The notes under the pieces are model-generated. The model was not told the origin of the DNA. It did no database searches and saw only the letters and a program-made list of their open reading frames with translations. Source: Micromonospora_H sonneratiae (GTDB lineage: Bacteria; Actinomycetota; Actinomycetes; Mycobacteriales; Micromonosporaceae). From it: 64,000 bases of DNA. The DNA is taken from NCBI RefSeq assembly GCF_042679305.1, contig NZ_JBHTMP010000025.1:1-64000 (forward strand). Reading direction: 5' to 3'. Position 1 is the stretch's first letter, and each line of letters starts with the position of its first letter. The position numbers and the translations under genes were made by a program. Below are positions 35,733 to 44,801 of this stretch, piece after piece.

Positions 35733-36866
35733 GTGGCCAAGGACTACTACGGGATTCTCGGCGTCAAGCGGGACGCCTCCGACGATGAGATCAAGCGCGC
35801 CTACCGCAAGCTGGCGCGGCAGTACCACCCGGACGTCAATCCGGACCCGGAGGCGCACGAGAAGTTCAAGGACATCAACGCCGCCTACGAGGTTCTCTCC
35901 GACGACCAGAAACGGCAGATAGTCGATCTCGGTGGTGACCCGCTGGCACCCGGTGGTGGCGCGGGCGCAGGCCCCGGCGGTGCCGGTCCGTTCGTCGGGT
36001 TCCAGGACATCATGGACGCGTTCTTCGGTGCCGCCGGTGGCGGCAGCCGTGGACCCCGGCCGCGTACCCGGCCCGGCTCCGACGCGATCCTGCGCCTCGA
36101 ACTCGACCTGAACGAGACGGCCTTCGGCGTGGAAGCCCCGATCACCGTCGACACCGCGGTGCTCTGCACCACCTGTTCCGGCGCCGGTACGGCAGCCGGC
36201 ACCCACCTGGCCACCTGCGAGGCCTGCGGTGGACGCGGCGAGGTGCAGTCGGTGCAACGTACCTTCCTCGGCCAGGTCGTATCGGCCCGCCCGTGCACGG
36301 TGTGCCAGGGCTACGGCACGACCATCCCGCACCCCTGCGCCACCTGCGCCGGGGACGGCCGGGTCCGTACCCGCCGGTCGTTGACCGTCAAGATCCCGGC
36401 CGGGGTCGAGGACGGCATGCGGATCCGGCTGGCCCAGCAGGGCGAGGTCGGCCCCGGTGGCGGCACCGCTGGTGATCTCTACGTCGAGATCCACGAGCGC
36501 ACCCACGACGTCTACTCCCGCAAGGGCGACGACCTGCACTGCCGGGTCACGGTGCCGATGACGGCAGCGGCGCTCGGCACCCGGCTCACCATCAAGACGC
36601 TGGACAGCGAGGAACCGGTCGACGTCAAGCCGGGCACCCAGCCCGGCAGCACACTGCGGCTGCGGGCCCGAGGCGTACCGCACCTACGGGGCACCGGTCG
36701 AGGCGACCTCTATGTGCACCTGGACGTGCGTACCCCCACCAAACTCGATGCCGACCAGGAACGGATGCTGCGCGAATTCGCCAAGACCCGTGGCGAAGAG
36801 GTCGCCGAACTGAGCAAGCAGGGCGGCTTCTTCTCCCGGATGCGCGACGCGTTCAACGGGCACTGA
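35733..36866 (+). CDS. dnaJ: Chaperone protein DnaJ (DnaJ2 type)
   Basis: Hsp70 co-chaperone of 377 residues if GTG at 35733 is the start (VAKDYYGILGV); an ATG at 35715 adds six residues and cannot be excluded. The J domain has HPD in RQYHPDVNPD, followed by a Gly-rich region, and the zinc-binding domain with CTTCSGAGT, CEACGGRGE, CTVCQGYGT and CATCAGDGR, all four CxxCxG repeats present. Linked to hrcA, so heat-inducible. A small stem-loop follows its stop. Confidence 0.96.
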   Translation: MAKDYYGILGVKRDASDDEIKRAYRKLARQYHPDVNPDPEAHEKFKDINAAYEVLSDDQKRQIVDLGGDPLAPGGGAGAGPGGAGPFVGFQDIMDAFFGAAGGGSRGPRPRTRPGSDAILRLELDLNETAFGVEAPITVDTAVLCTTCSGAGTAAGTHLATCEACGGRGEVQSVQRTFLGQVVSARPCTVCQGYGTTIPHPCATCAGDGRVRTRRSLTVKIPAGVEDGMRIRLAQQGEVGPGGGTAGDLYVEIHERTHDVYSRKGDDLHCRVTVPMTAAALGTRLTIKTLDSEEPVDVKPGTQPGSTLRLRARGVPHLRGTGRGDLYVHLDVRTPTKLDADQERMLREFAKTRGEEVAELSKQGGFFSRMRDAFNGH

Positions 36867-36873
36867 ATTATCT

Positions 36874-36892
36874 GCCGCGCCGGAGGCGCGGC
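36874..36892 (+). terminator. Stem-loop after dnaJ
   Basis: GCCGCGCC and GGCGCGGC (8 bp, 3-base loop) directly after the dnaJ stop. A second, longer-range repeat (CGCCGTCT near 36922, AGACGGCG near 36973) lies in the same gap. Confidence 0.55.
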
Positions 36893-37052
36893 GGCTCGCT
36901 CCACGTCGCGCCGCCCAATGCGCCGTCTTCGGTCTGCGCGCACGACGGCTACGCCGCGTGTGCTCGACCTCCAGACGGCGCGGCGGCGCTCGGTCGACTC
37001 GCGGGGTGGGTCGTGGGCGGGGTGGGTTGGTCGGCGGGAGCGGGGCGGCGGC

Positions 37053-37058
37053 TAGCCT
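37053..37058 (+). promoter_or_regulatory. -10 element TAGCCT, leaderless rsmE
   Basis: TAGCCT, 6 bases before the GTG at 37065; no Shine-Dalgarno sequence, so rsmE appears to have its own promoter apart from hrcA-dnaJ. Confidence 0.6.
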
Positions 37059-37064
37059 TTTTGG

Positions 37065-37799
37065 GTGAGTGAGCCGCTGTTCCTGGTTGAAGCGTTGCCG
37101 TCCGGCGAGGTCATGACCCTGGCCGGGCCCGAAGGGCATCATGCCGCCACGGTGCAGCGGCTGCGGGTCGGCGAGCGGTTGCTGCTGGCCGATGGGCGGG
37201 GTGGCACGGCCGCCGCCGTGGTCGCCGCCGTCGGTCGCGGCACCCTCGATCTGACCGTGACTTCCCGGGCGTACGTCGCACCGTCCGACCCTCGGCTCGT
37301 CGTCGTACAGGGCATCGCCAAGGGGGATCGGGGTGAGCTGGCCGTACAGGCGATGACCGAGGTGGGCGTCGACGAGATCGTGCCCTGGGCGGCGGCCCGA
37401 TCGGTGACGCAGTGGCGGGGTGAGCGGGGTGTACGGGCCCGGGAGAAGTGGGTGGCGACCGCCCGGGAGGCGGCTAAGCAGTCCCGCCGGGCGTGGCTTC
37501 CGGCGGTGGCCGGCACACCGGACGAGTCGACCACGGCAGTGGTACGACGGGTCGGTTCGGCGGCGGTCGGGCTCGTGCTGCACGAGGAGGCCACGCTGAG
37601 GCTATCCACTGTGGAACTGCCGACGGCTGGCGAGATCGTGCTCGTCGTCGGTCCCGAGGGTGGGATCGCGCCGAACGAGTTGGCCGGGTTCGAGGCGGCT
37701 GGTGCGGTGCCGGTGCGACTCGGTACGGAGGTGCTGCGTACCTCCACGGCCGGGGTCGCCGCGCTTGCGGTGCTGTCGGCCCGGTTGGGCCGGTGGTGA
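37065..37799 (+). CDS. rsmE: 16S rRNA m3U1498 methyltransferase RsmE
   Basis: SPOUT-class methyltransferase acting on 16S rRNA, 244 residues. N-terminal PUA-like domain (about 1-70, GPEGHHAATVQRLRVGERL) and C-terminal trefoil-knot SPOUT domain with VVVQGIAKGDRGELAVQAMTEVG, EIVLVVGPEGGI and LGTEVLRTSTAGVAAL. The GTG start is backed by the leaderless promoter geometry. A partial copy of its last 13 bases recurs 34 bp downstream. Confidence 0.95.
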   Translation: MSEPLFLVEALPSGEVMTLAGPEGHHAATVQRLRVGERLLLADGRGGTAAAVVAAVGRGTLDLTVTSRAYVAPSDPRLVVVQGIAKGDRGELAVQAMTEVGVDEIVPWAAARSVTQWRGERGVRAREKWVATAREAAKQSRRAWLPAVAGTPDESTTAVVRRVGSAAVGLVLHEEATLRLSTVELPTAGEIVLVVGPEGGIAPNELAGFEAAGAVPVRLGTEVLRTSTAGVAALAVLSARLGRW

Positions 37800-37836
37800 T
37801 CGACGGGAGGCCGGTCGGGTTGGGCCGGTGTGCCGA

Positions 37837-38598
37837 TCAGGTGCGCAGGTAGGACGCGCCGTTGAGGTCGATGATGGTGCCGGAGGCCCATTCCGCGGCA
37901 GGCGAGGCGAGCCAGTGCACGGCTGCGGCGATCTCCTCCGGCTGAGCGACCCGGTTGAACGGGCTCTGTGCCCGCAGGTCGTCACCCCGGGGTGCCTTGA
38001 GGTGCTCGTTGGTCACGTCGGGTGCCACGAAGCCGGGTGCCACGGTGGCGACCGCGATGCCGTACGGGGCGAGGGCGACGGCGAGGGACTGTCCCAGCGC
38101 GTTGAGTCCGGCCTTGCTGGCGCCGTACGCCGGCTGGCCCGGTTCACCACGGAACGCGCCCCGGGACGAGACGTTGACGATCCGTCCGCCGCCCCGCTCG
38201 CGCATGTGTCGGACCGCGCACCAGATGGCGTTGGCCGCGCCGACCAGGTTCGTGTCGAGCGTACGACGCCAGTGCTGCTGCCACTGCTCGTACGAGGTCT
38301 CGAAGATCGGGTGTGGTGCGTAGCCGCCGGCGTTGTTGACCAGGACGTCGAGCCCGCCCAGTTGTTCGGCGGCGGTGTCCACGGCCGTCCGGATGGCGTC
38401 CGGATCGGCCAGGTCGGCCTGGACCACGACGTGCCCGTCGCCGGGTAACGAATCACGGAGTTGTTCCGCCAGCGGGGCGGAGTCCCGATGGTGGATGGCG
38501 ACCCGGTCGCCGCTTTCCGCGAAGGCGGTCGCCACCGCGCGCCCAACTCCCCGGGATGCCCCGGTCACCAGCACTGCTCGCCCTGTCACATGCACCAT
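37837..38598 (-). CDS. SDR family oxidoreductase
   Basis: Short-chain dehydrogenase/reductase, 253 residues from ATG 38598; a GTG at 38589 with GAGG nine bases upstream would give a three-residue shorter product and may be the real start. The cofactor motif is VTGASRGVGRAVA, with NNAGG, the catalytic S in NVSSRG and YGASK (Y-x3-K). Cofactor preference leans to NADP(H) because Arg follows the glycine motif. It is convergent with rsmE and divergent from the HIT gene. Confidence 0.92.
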   Translation of the reverse strand: MVHVTGRAVLVTGASRGVGRAVATAFAESGDRVAIHHRDSAPLAEQLRDSLPGDGHVVVQADLADPDAIRTAVDTAAEQLGGLDVLVNNAGGYAPHPIFETSYEQWQQHWRRTLDTNLVGAANAIWCAVRHMRERGGGRIVNVSSRGAFRGEPGQPAYGASKAGLNALGQSLAVALAPYGIAVATVAPGFVAPDVTNEHLKAPRGDDLRAQSPFNRVAQPEEIAAAVHWLASPAAEWASGTIIDLNGASYLRT

Positions 38599-38658
38599 CC
38601 TCGCCCAACGCCGGGACCGGTGGACACGCGGTAGGTGGTCGTCCCGTTGGTCGGGGCA

Positions 38659-38664
38659 TACCAT
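38659..38664 (+). promoter_or_regulatory. -10 element TACCAT, leaderless HIT gene
   Basis: TACCAT, 6 bases before the GTG at 38671, no Shine-Dalgarno sequence. Confidence 0.6.
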
Positions 38665-38670
38665 CCGGTG

Positions 38671-39021
38671 GTGACGACTGACTGCCTGTTCTGCCGGATC
38701 GTCGCCGGCGAGATTCCCGCGACCCTGGTCCGGGAGACCGAGACGACCCTGGCCTTCCGCGACATCAGCCCGAAGGCTCCGGTGCACGTCCTGGTGATCC
38801 CGAAGGAGCACTACGTGGATGTGGCCGCCCTGGCGCAGGGCGACCCGAAGCTCATGAGCGAGGTGCTGGAGACGGCCGCCGTGGTGGCCGAGACCGAGGG
38901 GCTGCTCGGCGACGGATTCCGGTTGATGTTCAACACCGGTGCGTACGCCGGGCAGGAGGTGTTCCACGTCCACGCCCACGTGCTCGGTGGTGCTCCGCTC
39001 GGTCCGATGATCAGCATCTGA
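38671..39021 (+). CDS. HIT family nucleotide-binding hydrolase
   Basis: Histidine-triad protein of 116 residues, typical Hint size. N-terminal CLFCRIVAGEIPA and the C-terminal triad HVHAHVLGG are present. Substrates are probably purine nucleoside phosphoramidates. Usually found near dnaJ-rsmE-phoH in actinobacteria, as here. Confidence 0.94.
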   Translation: MTTDCLFCRIVAGEIPATLVRETETTLAFRDISPKAPVHVLVIPKEHYVDVAALAQGDPKLMSEVLETAAVVAETEGLLGDGFRLMFNTGAYAGQEVFHVHAHVLGGAPLGPMISI

Positions 39022-39073
39022 AGGTCGGTGCCGAACCCGGGACTACGATCCATGGGATCATGAAGGAGGGCAC

Positions 39074-40456
39074 GTGACCGAGGTGCATCGGCGGCTGGAG
39101 CGGATGACCCGACAGGTGCAGGCGGCAGCGCGGGTACCCGCGCTGTCCGTGGCCCTGCACCGGGCCGATCGCCCACTGTGGACGTTCACGGTCGGCGGGA
39201 CGGGTAGTGCGAATCCGTTGAACGGGGACACCCGGTTCCGGATCGGCTCGGTGACCAAGACCTTCACCGCCGTACTGGTGATGCAGTGCCGCGACGACGG
39301 GTTGCTCGACCTCGACGACCCGATCGGCGCGCACCTCGACGTGCCGGCGCACGGCGAGCTGACCGTACGGCGCCTGCTGTCGCACACCGCCGGGCTCCAA
39401 CGGGAGCCGTACGGTGACGTGTGGGACACGTTGCGGCTGCCGGACGTTGACGGGCTGATCGCCGATCTGGCGCGGGTCGAACGGGTGTTGCCCCCGGCCC
39501 GGCGCTACCACTACTCGAACCTGGGGCTGGCCCTGCTCGGGCACGCGGTGGGCCGGTTGCGGGGTGGCACCTGGGCCGAGGTGCTGGCCGACCGGGTGCT
39601 GGACCCGCTCGGGCTGTCGGCGACCGGGGTCACGCCCGGTCCGGCCGCCGCGACCGGGTTCCTGGTGGACGCCTACTCCGACCATGTCCTGCCCGAACCG
39701 CCCACCGACTTCGGTGCGGTGGGGCCGGCCGCCCAACTCTGGAGCACCGCGTCGGACATGGCCCGGTGGGCGGCGTTCCTGGCCGACCCGGCGGCGGTGG
39801 ACCCGGCCGGGGCGGTGCTGCGTCCGGGCACGTTGGACGAGATGCGTATGCCGCTGACCGTCACCGACGAGACGCTCTGGGCGACCGGGTTCGGTCTCGG
39901 CCTGATCCTGTTGCCCCAGGGGGACCGGGTCGTGCACGTGGGGCACGACGGGGCCATGCCGGGCTTCCTGGCCGGTGTCTACGGCCGTCGGGGCGGTGCC
40001 GGGACGCCCGGTGCGATGGGGTGTGCGGTGCTGGCCTCGTCCGGCACCGCTGGCGCGATCATGGAACTGCCGCACCAACTGCTGGCCGCCGCGGTCAGCG
40101 ACGATCCCGCCGACATCGAGCCGTGGACCCCGGGTGAGCCGGCCCCCGAGCGTTATCGCGGCCTGCTCGGCCGCTGGTGGGGCGAGGGCTTCGAGTACGT
40201 CTTCACCTGGCGCGACGGTGCACTGCGGGCCCGGGGGGCGGACGACCCCGCCGGTAAGCCGCCTGCGGTCTTCGCGCCCCTGCCGGACCAGCCGGACGTG
40301 TTGCGTACCGTCTCCGGCCGGGAAGCCGGCGAGCTGCTGCGGCTCACCCGGGACGAGCAGGGGACCGTGGTGCGGATGCACTGGGCGACCTACCGGTTCA
40401 CCCGTACCCAGGAGACCTTCGAAGGGGTGGACTTCCGCGGCTCGGCTCCGGCCTGA
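39074..40456 (+). CDS. Serine hydrolase, class C beta-lactamase/DD-peptidase fold
   Basis: 460 residues. The SxxK catalytic motif is SVTK (59-62), the second motif YSN (147-149), and the third HVGHDG near residue 290 corresponds to the H/K-x-G motif. No signal peptide is visible, so it is probably a cytoplasmic esterase or peptidase, not a secreted beta-lactamase. The last 110 residues form an extra C-terminal domain. AAGGAGG precedes the GTG at 39074; TACGAT is 24 bases upstream. Confidence 0.9.
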   Translation: MTEVHRRLERMTRQVQAAARVPALSVALHRADRPLWTFTVGGTGSANPLNGDTRFRIGSVTKTFTAVLVMQCRDDGLLDLDDPIGAHLDVPAHGELTVRRLLSHTAGLQREPYGDVWDTLRLPDVDGLIADLARVERVLPPARRYHYSNLGLALLGHAVGRLRGGTWAEVLADRVLDPLGLSATGVTPGPAAATGFLVDAYSDHVLPEPPTDFGAVGPAAQLWSTASDMARWAAFLADPAAVDPAGAVLRPGTLDEMRMPLTVTDETLWATGFGLGLILLPQGDRVVHVGHDGAMPGFLAGVYGRRGGAGTPGAMGCAVLASSGTAGAIMELPHQLLAAAVSDDPADIEPWTPGEPAPERYRGLLGRWWGEGFEYVFTWRDGALRARGADDPAGKPPAVFAPLPDQPDVLRTVSGREAGELLRLTRDEQGTVVRMHWATYRFTRTQETFEGVDFRGSAPA

Positions 40457-40521
40457 TGTGTCGTACGACCCGGTCCGGTCACCCGGGAGCCGGCGTGGTG
40501 CCAGCTCCCGGGTTCCGGAGC

Positions 40522-41094
40522 TCAGCCGACGGCTACCGGAGCCGGGGCCGGCCAGCTGCCCTCGAACACCTGGGCGCCGGTCGTGCCCGCGAACGGGATG
40601 CCGCTGAAGAGGCTGTCGACCCGGGAGGCCTCACCGCTGCTGGGGTACGGGTTGGTGCAGCTGGTGCCGGCGCTGCCGCCGGACATCAGCAGTGCGCAGT
40701 TGCCGTTGTAGTTGTCGGGCAGCCCGAGGATGTGCCCGATCTCGTGGGTCATGATCCGCAGCGGGCTGTATTGCTGCGCCTGGTAGGTGTCGATGTACAC
40801 GCTGCCGTTGCCCAGGCTGTTGCGGATGGCGTACGAGCCGCCGCCGTAGATCTGGTAGATCCGCAGGTTCGAGCCGCACTGGGAGAGCGTCACGTTGTTC
40901 GTGGCGTTGTTCCAGATCGAGGCGGCCTGTACGGCGGTGCTGGCGAAGCTGCCGGCCTGGCTGGTGTTGTAACAGACCGTTGCGGCCAGCGACGTGGCGG
41001 ATGCGGGCGTGGCGCCGACGAAGGGGGCGCCGATCGTCGCCACCGTGCCGGCCAGGAGTCCGACCAGGATGCGGCGGATTCTTCGAGGGGACAT
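40522..41094 (-). CDS. Snapalysin-type M7 zinc metalloprotease
   Basis: Secreted small protease, 190 residues. Signal peptide about 1-34 (RRILVGLLAGTVATIGAPFV), then the mature domain with HEIGHILGLPD, H117-E118-H121-D127, the HExxHxxGxxD motif where Asp replaces His as third zinc ligand, diagnostic for family M7. GAAGGAG precedes the ATG at 41094. In Streptomyces a LysR regulator is normally divergent; none is here, though an inverted repeat occurs upstream. Confidence 0.93.
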   Translation of the reverse strand: MSPRRIRRILVGLLAGTVATIGAPFVGATPASATSLAATVCYNTSQAGSFASTAVQAASIWNNATNNVTLSQCGSNLRIYQIYGGGSYAIRNSLGNGSVYIDTYQAQQYSPLRIMTHEIGHILGLPDNYNGNCALLMSGGSAGTSCTNPYPSSGEASRVDSLFSGIPFAGTTGAQVFEGSWPAPAPVAVG

Positions 41095-41143
41095 GACACA
41101 CGCTCCTTCGGGGGTGGAGAGAGCGGACGGCCCCATTTTTAAA

Positions 41144-41161
41144 AATCGATGCACTTCGATT
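41144..41161. promoter_or_regulatory. Inverted repeat upstream of snapalysin gene
   Basis: AATCGA-N6-TCGATT, perfect 6-bp arms, about 50 bases upstream of the snapalysin start and next to an AT-rich palindrome. Could be an operator for an unlinked regulator. Confidence 0.4.
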
Positions 41162-41395
41162 CAAGGTTCGTTAGTCATGTGTCGATTGGGGTAAATCGCG
41201 CTTTAGGCGCGAAAGCGGTGTTCGGGACGATCCTCGGGACGTCGGTGGATCGGGGCGCCGAGTCGTAGCCGCAGCTCGGAGGCGCCGAGCGCGGAGGCGG
41301 CGATGCTGCCCACGGCGGGTGGACGCCTGGCGGCGGGGCGGGAACCGTTCGGCAAGTGGGCGGAAATGGGCAGGGTGCCTGCGGCGTTGACCCGA

Positions 41396-41401
41396 TACGA
41401 T
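41396..41401 (+). promoter_or_regulatory. -10 element TACGAT of phoH
   Basis: TACGAT overlaps the upstream ATG at 41400 that opens the longest frame, so transcription from here would start after that ATG and translation must begin downstream, supporting the start at 41484. Confidence 0.5.
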
Positions 41402-41483
41402 GACAGCAACGTTCGCACGTCGCGCCAGCGGGGCGCGGCACTTAGATCGAGAGCAGGTGGCGCAGGGCTCACGGGCCCGACCT

Positions 41484-42539
<1,056 letters not shown>

Positions 42540-42560
42540 TTCATTCATCAGGGGAAACAG

Positions 42561-43028
42561 TTGTCCATCGAGATCGCCAACGAGTCGGGTGTCCAGGTCG
42601 ACACCGACTCCGTCCTCGCCGTGGCCCGCTATGCCCTCGACGAGATGGGCGTCAACCCACTCGCCGAGCTTTCGGTGCTGCTCGTCGACATCGACTACAT
42701 GACCGAGCTGAACCACCGGTGGATGGGCGGTGACGGACCGACCGACGTCCTCGCGTTCCCGATGGACGAGGGCAGCGTCGACCACGGACCGGGCGAGGTC
42801 AACGGTGCCGAGCCGGCCCTGCTCGGAGACATCGTGCTCTGCCCCGAGGTGGCGGCCAAGCAGGCCGCCACCGCCGGACACTCGGCCGCCGACGAGCTGC
42901 ACCTGCTGACCGTGCACGGGGTCCTGCACCTGCTCGGCTACGACCACGCTGAGCCGGAGGAGGAGCGGGAGATGTTCGAACTACAGGCCCGACTGCTGTC
43001 CGGTTGGCGGGCAGCGCGAACACAGTGA
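42561..43028 (+). CDS. ybeY: rRNA maturation endoribonuclease YbeY
   Basis: Metal-dependent endonuclease for 16S rRNA 3' processing and ribosome quality control, 155 residues. The zinc triad is in HGVLHLLGYDH (H-x3-H-x5-H). Start codon is TTG at 42561, preceded by AGGGGAA. It overlaps the following gene by one base (TGATG). Confidence 0.96.
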   Translation: MSIEIANESGVQVDTDSVLAVARYALDEMGVNPLAELSVLLVDIDYMTELNHRWMGGDGPTDVLAFPMDEGSVDHGPGEVNGAEPALLGDIVLCPEVAAKQAATAGHSAADELHLLTVHGVLHLLGYDHAEPEEEREMFELQARLLSGWRAARTQ

Positions 43029-44419
43029 TGCACGCCCACTTAGCGGCCGCCGGCACCGCCGCCGGCCTTCCCGATCTTCAACTGCTGTTCTCGGCGGCCG
43101 GGCTGGTGGTGCTGGCCGGGATCTTCGCGATGACCGAGGCCGCGTTGACCGCCGTCTCACCGGCCCGGGCCGCCGAGTTCGCCCGCGACGGCGTACGCGG
43201 TGCCCGGGCGTTGCAGATCGTCGCGGCCGACGTGGTCCGCCACCTCAACCTGCTCCTGCTGCTGCGTCTGCTCTGCGAGCTGACCGCGACCACCCTGGTC
43301 GCCCTGGTCGCCGTCGACACGTTCGGCGCGGGGTGGACCGCAGCGTTGGTCACCGCCGGTGCGATGACCGTGATCAGCTTCGTGGTCGTCGGCGTCGGAC
43401 CGCGCACCATCGGCCGCCAGCACGCCTACGGCGTCGGTCGGATCACCGCACCCATGGTGCGGTGGCTGGGTCGGGCGCTCAACCCGTTGGCCTCGCTGTT
43501 GATCCTGATCGGCAACGCGGTCACCCCCGGGCGTGGCTTCCGGGAGGGTCCCTTCGCCACCCAGGTCGAACTGCGTGAGCTGGTCGACCTGGCCGAGCAG
43601 CGGGGCGTCGTGGAGCACGGCGAGCGGCAGATGATCCACTCGGTCTTCGCGCTCGGCGACACGATCGCCCGTGAGGTGATGGTGCCGCGCACCGAGATGG
43701 TGTGGATCGAGGCGCACAAACGGCCGCACCAGGCGTTGGCCCTCTTCCTGCGGTCCGGTTTCTCCCGGATTCCGGTGATTGGGGAGAGCGTCGACGACGT
43801 CCTCGGCGTGCTCTACCTGAAGGACCTGATCCGCCGGGCGCAGGGGGCCAGGCCGGGTTCGGAGGACGTTCCGGTCGCCGAGCTGATGCGGCCGGCGACC
43901 TTCGTGCCCGAGTCCAAGCCGGTCGACGACCTGCTGTCCGAGATGCAGGCCGCCCGTACCCACCTGGTGATCGTCGTCGACGAGTACGGCGGCACCGGCG
44001 GCCTGGTCACGATCGAGGACATCCTGGAGGAGATCGTCGGTGAGATCACCGACGAGTACGACGTGGAACGCCCCCCGGTGGAACGGCTCGACGACGGTGG
44101 CGTACGCGTCACCGCCCGTCTGCCGGTGGAGGCCCTGGGTGAGCTGTTCGACGTGGAGTTGTCCGGCGACGAGGTCGAAACGGTCGGTGGTCTGCTGGCC
44201 CAGGCGCTGGGGCGGGTACCGATTCCGGGGGCGGAGGCCGAGGTGGCCGGTCTCCGACTGATCGCCGAGGGCACAGCCGGACGGCGCAACCGGATCGACT
44301 CGTTGCTGGTGCACCGTGTCGAAGCCACCGACGAGAACGATCGAGCGGGCCGTAGCGACCGGTCCGACTCGCGTGGAAATTCGAGCCGCCCGGAAGAGAG
44401 GCAACCCGCTGATGCCTGA
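43028..44419 (+). CDS. CNNM/CBS domain transporter-associated protein (CorC/HlyC type)
   Basis: Hemolysin-family membrane protein of 463 residues. N-terminal DUF21/CNNM domain with three to four membrane segments (about 25-180), a CBS pair (about 215-340, with REVMVPRTEMVWIEA and VIVVDEYGGTGGLVTIEDILEEIVGEITDEYD), then a CorC_HlyC domain (about 355-440). The family handles Mg2+/Co2+ efflux. Start ATG 43028 overlaps ybeY by one base. It overlaps the next gene by 8 bases. Confidence 0.93.
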   Translation: MHAHLAAAGTAAGLPDLQLLFSAAGLVVLAGIFAMTEAALTAVSPARAAEFARDGVRGARALQIVAADVVRHLNLLLLLRLLCELTATTLVALVAVDTFGAGWTAALVTAGAMTVISFVVVGVGPRTIGRQHAYGVGRITAPMVRWLGRALNPLASLLILIGNAVTPGRGFREGPFATQVELRELVDLAEQRGVVEHGERQMIHSVFALGDTIAREVMVPRTEMVWIEAHKRPHQALALFLRSGFSRIPVIGESVDDVLGVLYLKDLIRRAQGARPGSEDVPVAELMRPATFVPESKPVDDLLSEMQAARTHLVIVVDEYGGTGGLVTIEDILEEIVGEITDEYDVERPPVERLDDGGVRVTARLPVEALGELFDVELSGDEVETVGGLLAQALGRVPIPGAEAEVAGLRLIAEGTAGRRNRIDSLLVHRVEATDENDRAGRSDRSDSRGNSSRPEERQPADA

Positions 44420-44801
44420 GTCAACTGCCGCGTCCACCGCACCGGCCGGGCAGACGCCCGTACCGGCCGACCTGAGCGCCGAGGACGCCAAGCTGGTCAT
44501 TCTGGCCCGCAGCGCGCGGGCCAGGGTTGGTGCGGTCGAGGGGGCTGCGGTACGGGACCAGGACGGCCGCACCTACGCCGCCGCCAACGTCTCCCTGCCG
44601 TCGTTGACGATCACCGCGTTGCAGCTGGCCGTCGCCTCGGCGGTGGCGGCGGGTGCCACCCGGTTGGAGGCCGCGGCGGTGGTGACCGAGGCGTCGACGC
44701 TGGACGGCGCGGGACACGCCGCCGTTCGGGACCTGGCCGCCGACTCGCCGATCCACGTCGCCGCACCGGACGGCAGCCTGCTCGGCACGGTGGTCCAGTG
44801 A
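44412..44801 (+). CDS. Degenerate cytidine-deaminase-like protein
   Basis: 129 residues aligned in position and fold with actinobacterial Cdd-like proteins that sit between corC and era. The body AEDAKLVILARSARARVGAVEGAAVRDQDGRTYAAANV resembles the cytidine deaminase N-terminus, but the catalytic C/H-A-E and P-C-x2-C motifs are absent (TALQLA and TEASTL occupy the positions), so it cannot bind catalytic zinc. Role unknown, perhaps structural with Era. Overlaps neighbours on both sides (8 bp and 4 bp). Confidence 0.8.
   Translation: MPESTAASTAPAGQTPVPADLSAEDAKLVILARSARARVGAVEGAAVRDQDGRTYAAANVSLPSLTITALQLAVASAVAAGATRLEAAAVVTEASTLDGAGHAAVRDLAADSPIHVAAPDGSLLGTVVQ

Larger units (their letters stand above)
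41095..41483. other. 389-base region between snapalysin and phoH
   Basis: No certain gene. It contains an AT palindrome ATTTTTAAAAAT (41135-41146), an inverted repeat (41144-41161), a TCGCGC/GCGCGA stem (41196-41212) and the phoH -10 candidate TACGAT (41396-41401). A minus-strand open frame at 41203-41312 has coding-like third positions but no further support. Confidence 0.6.

Noticed and set aside
41203..41312. Minus-strand open frame with GC-rich third positions between snapalysin and phoH
   Set aside because: GTG start only, no ribosome site, and overlaps regulatory sequence; evidence too thin.
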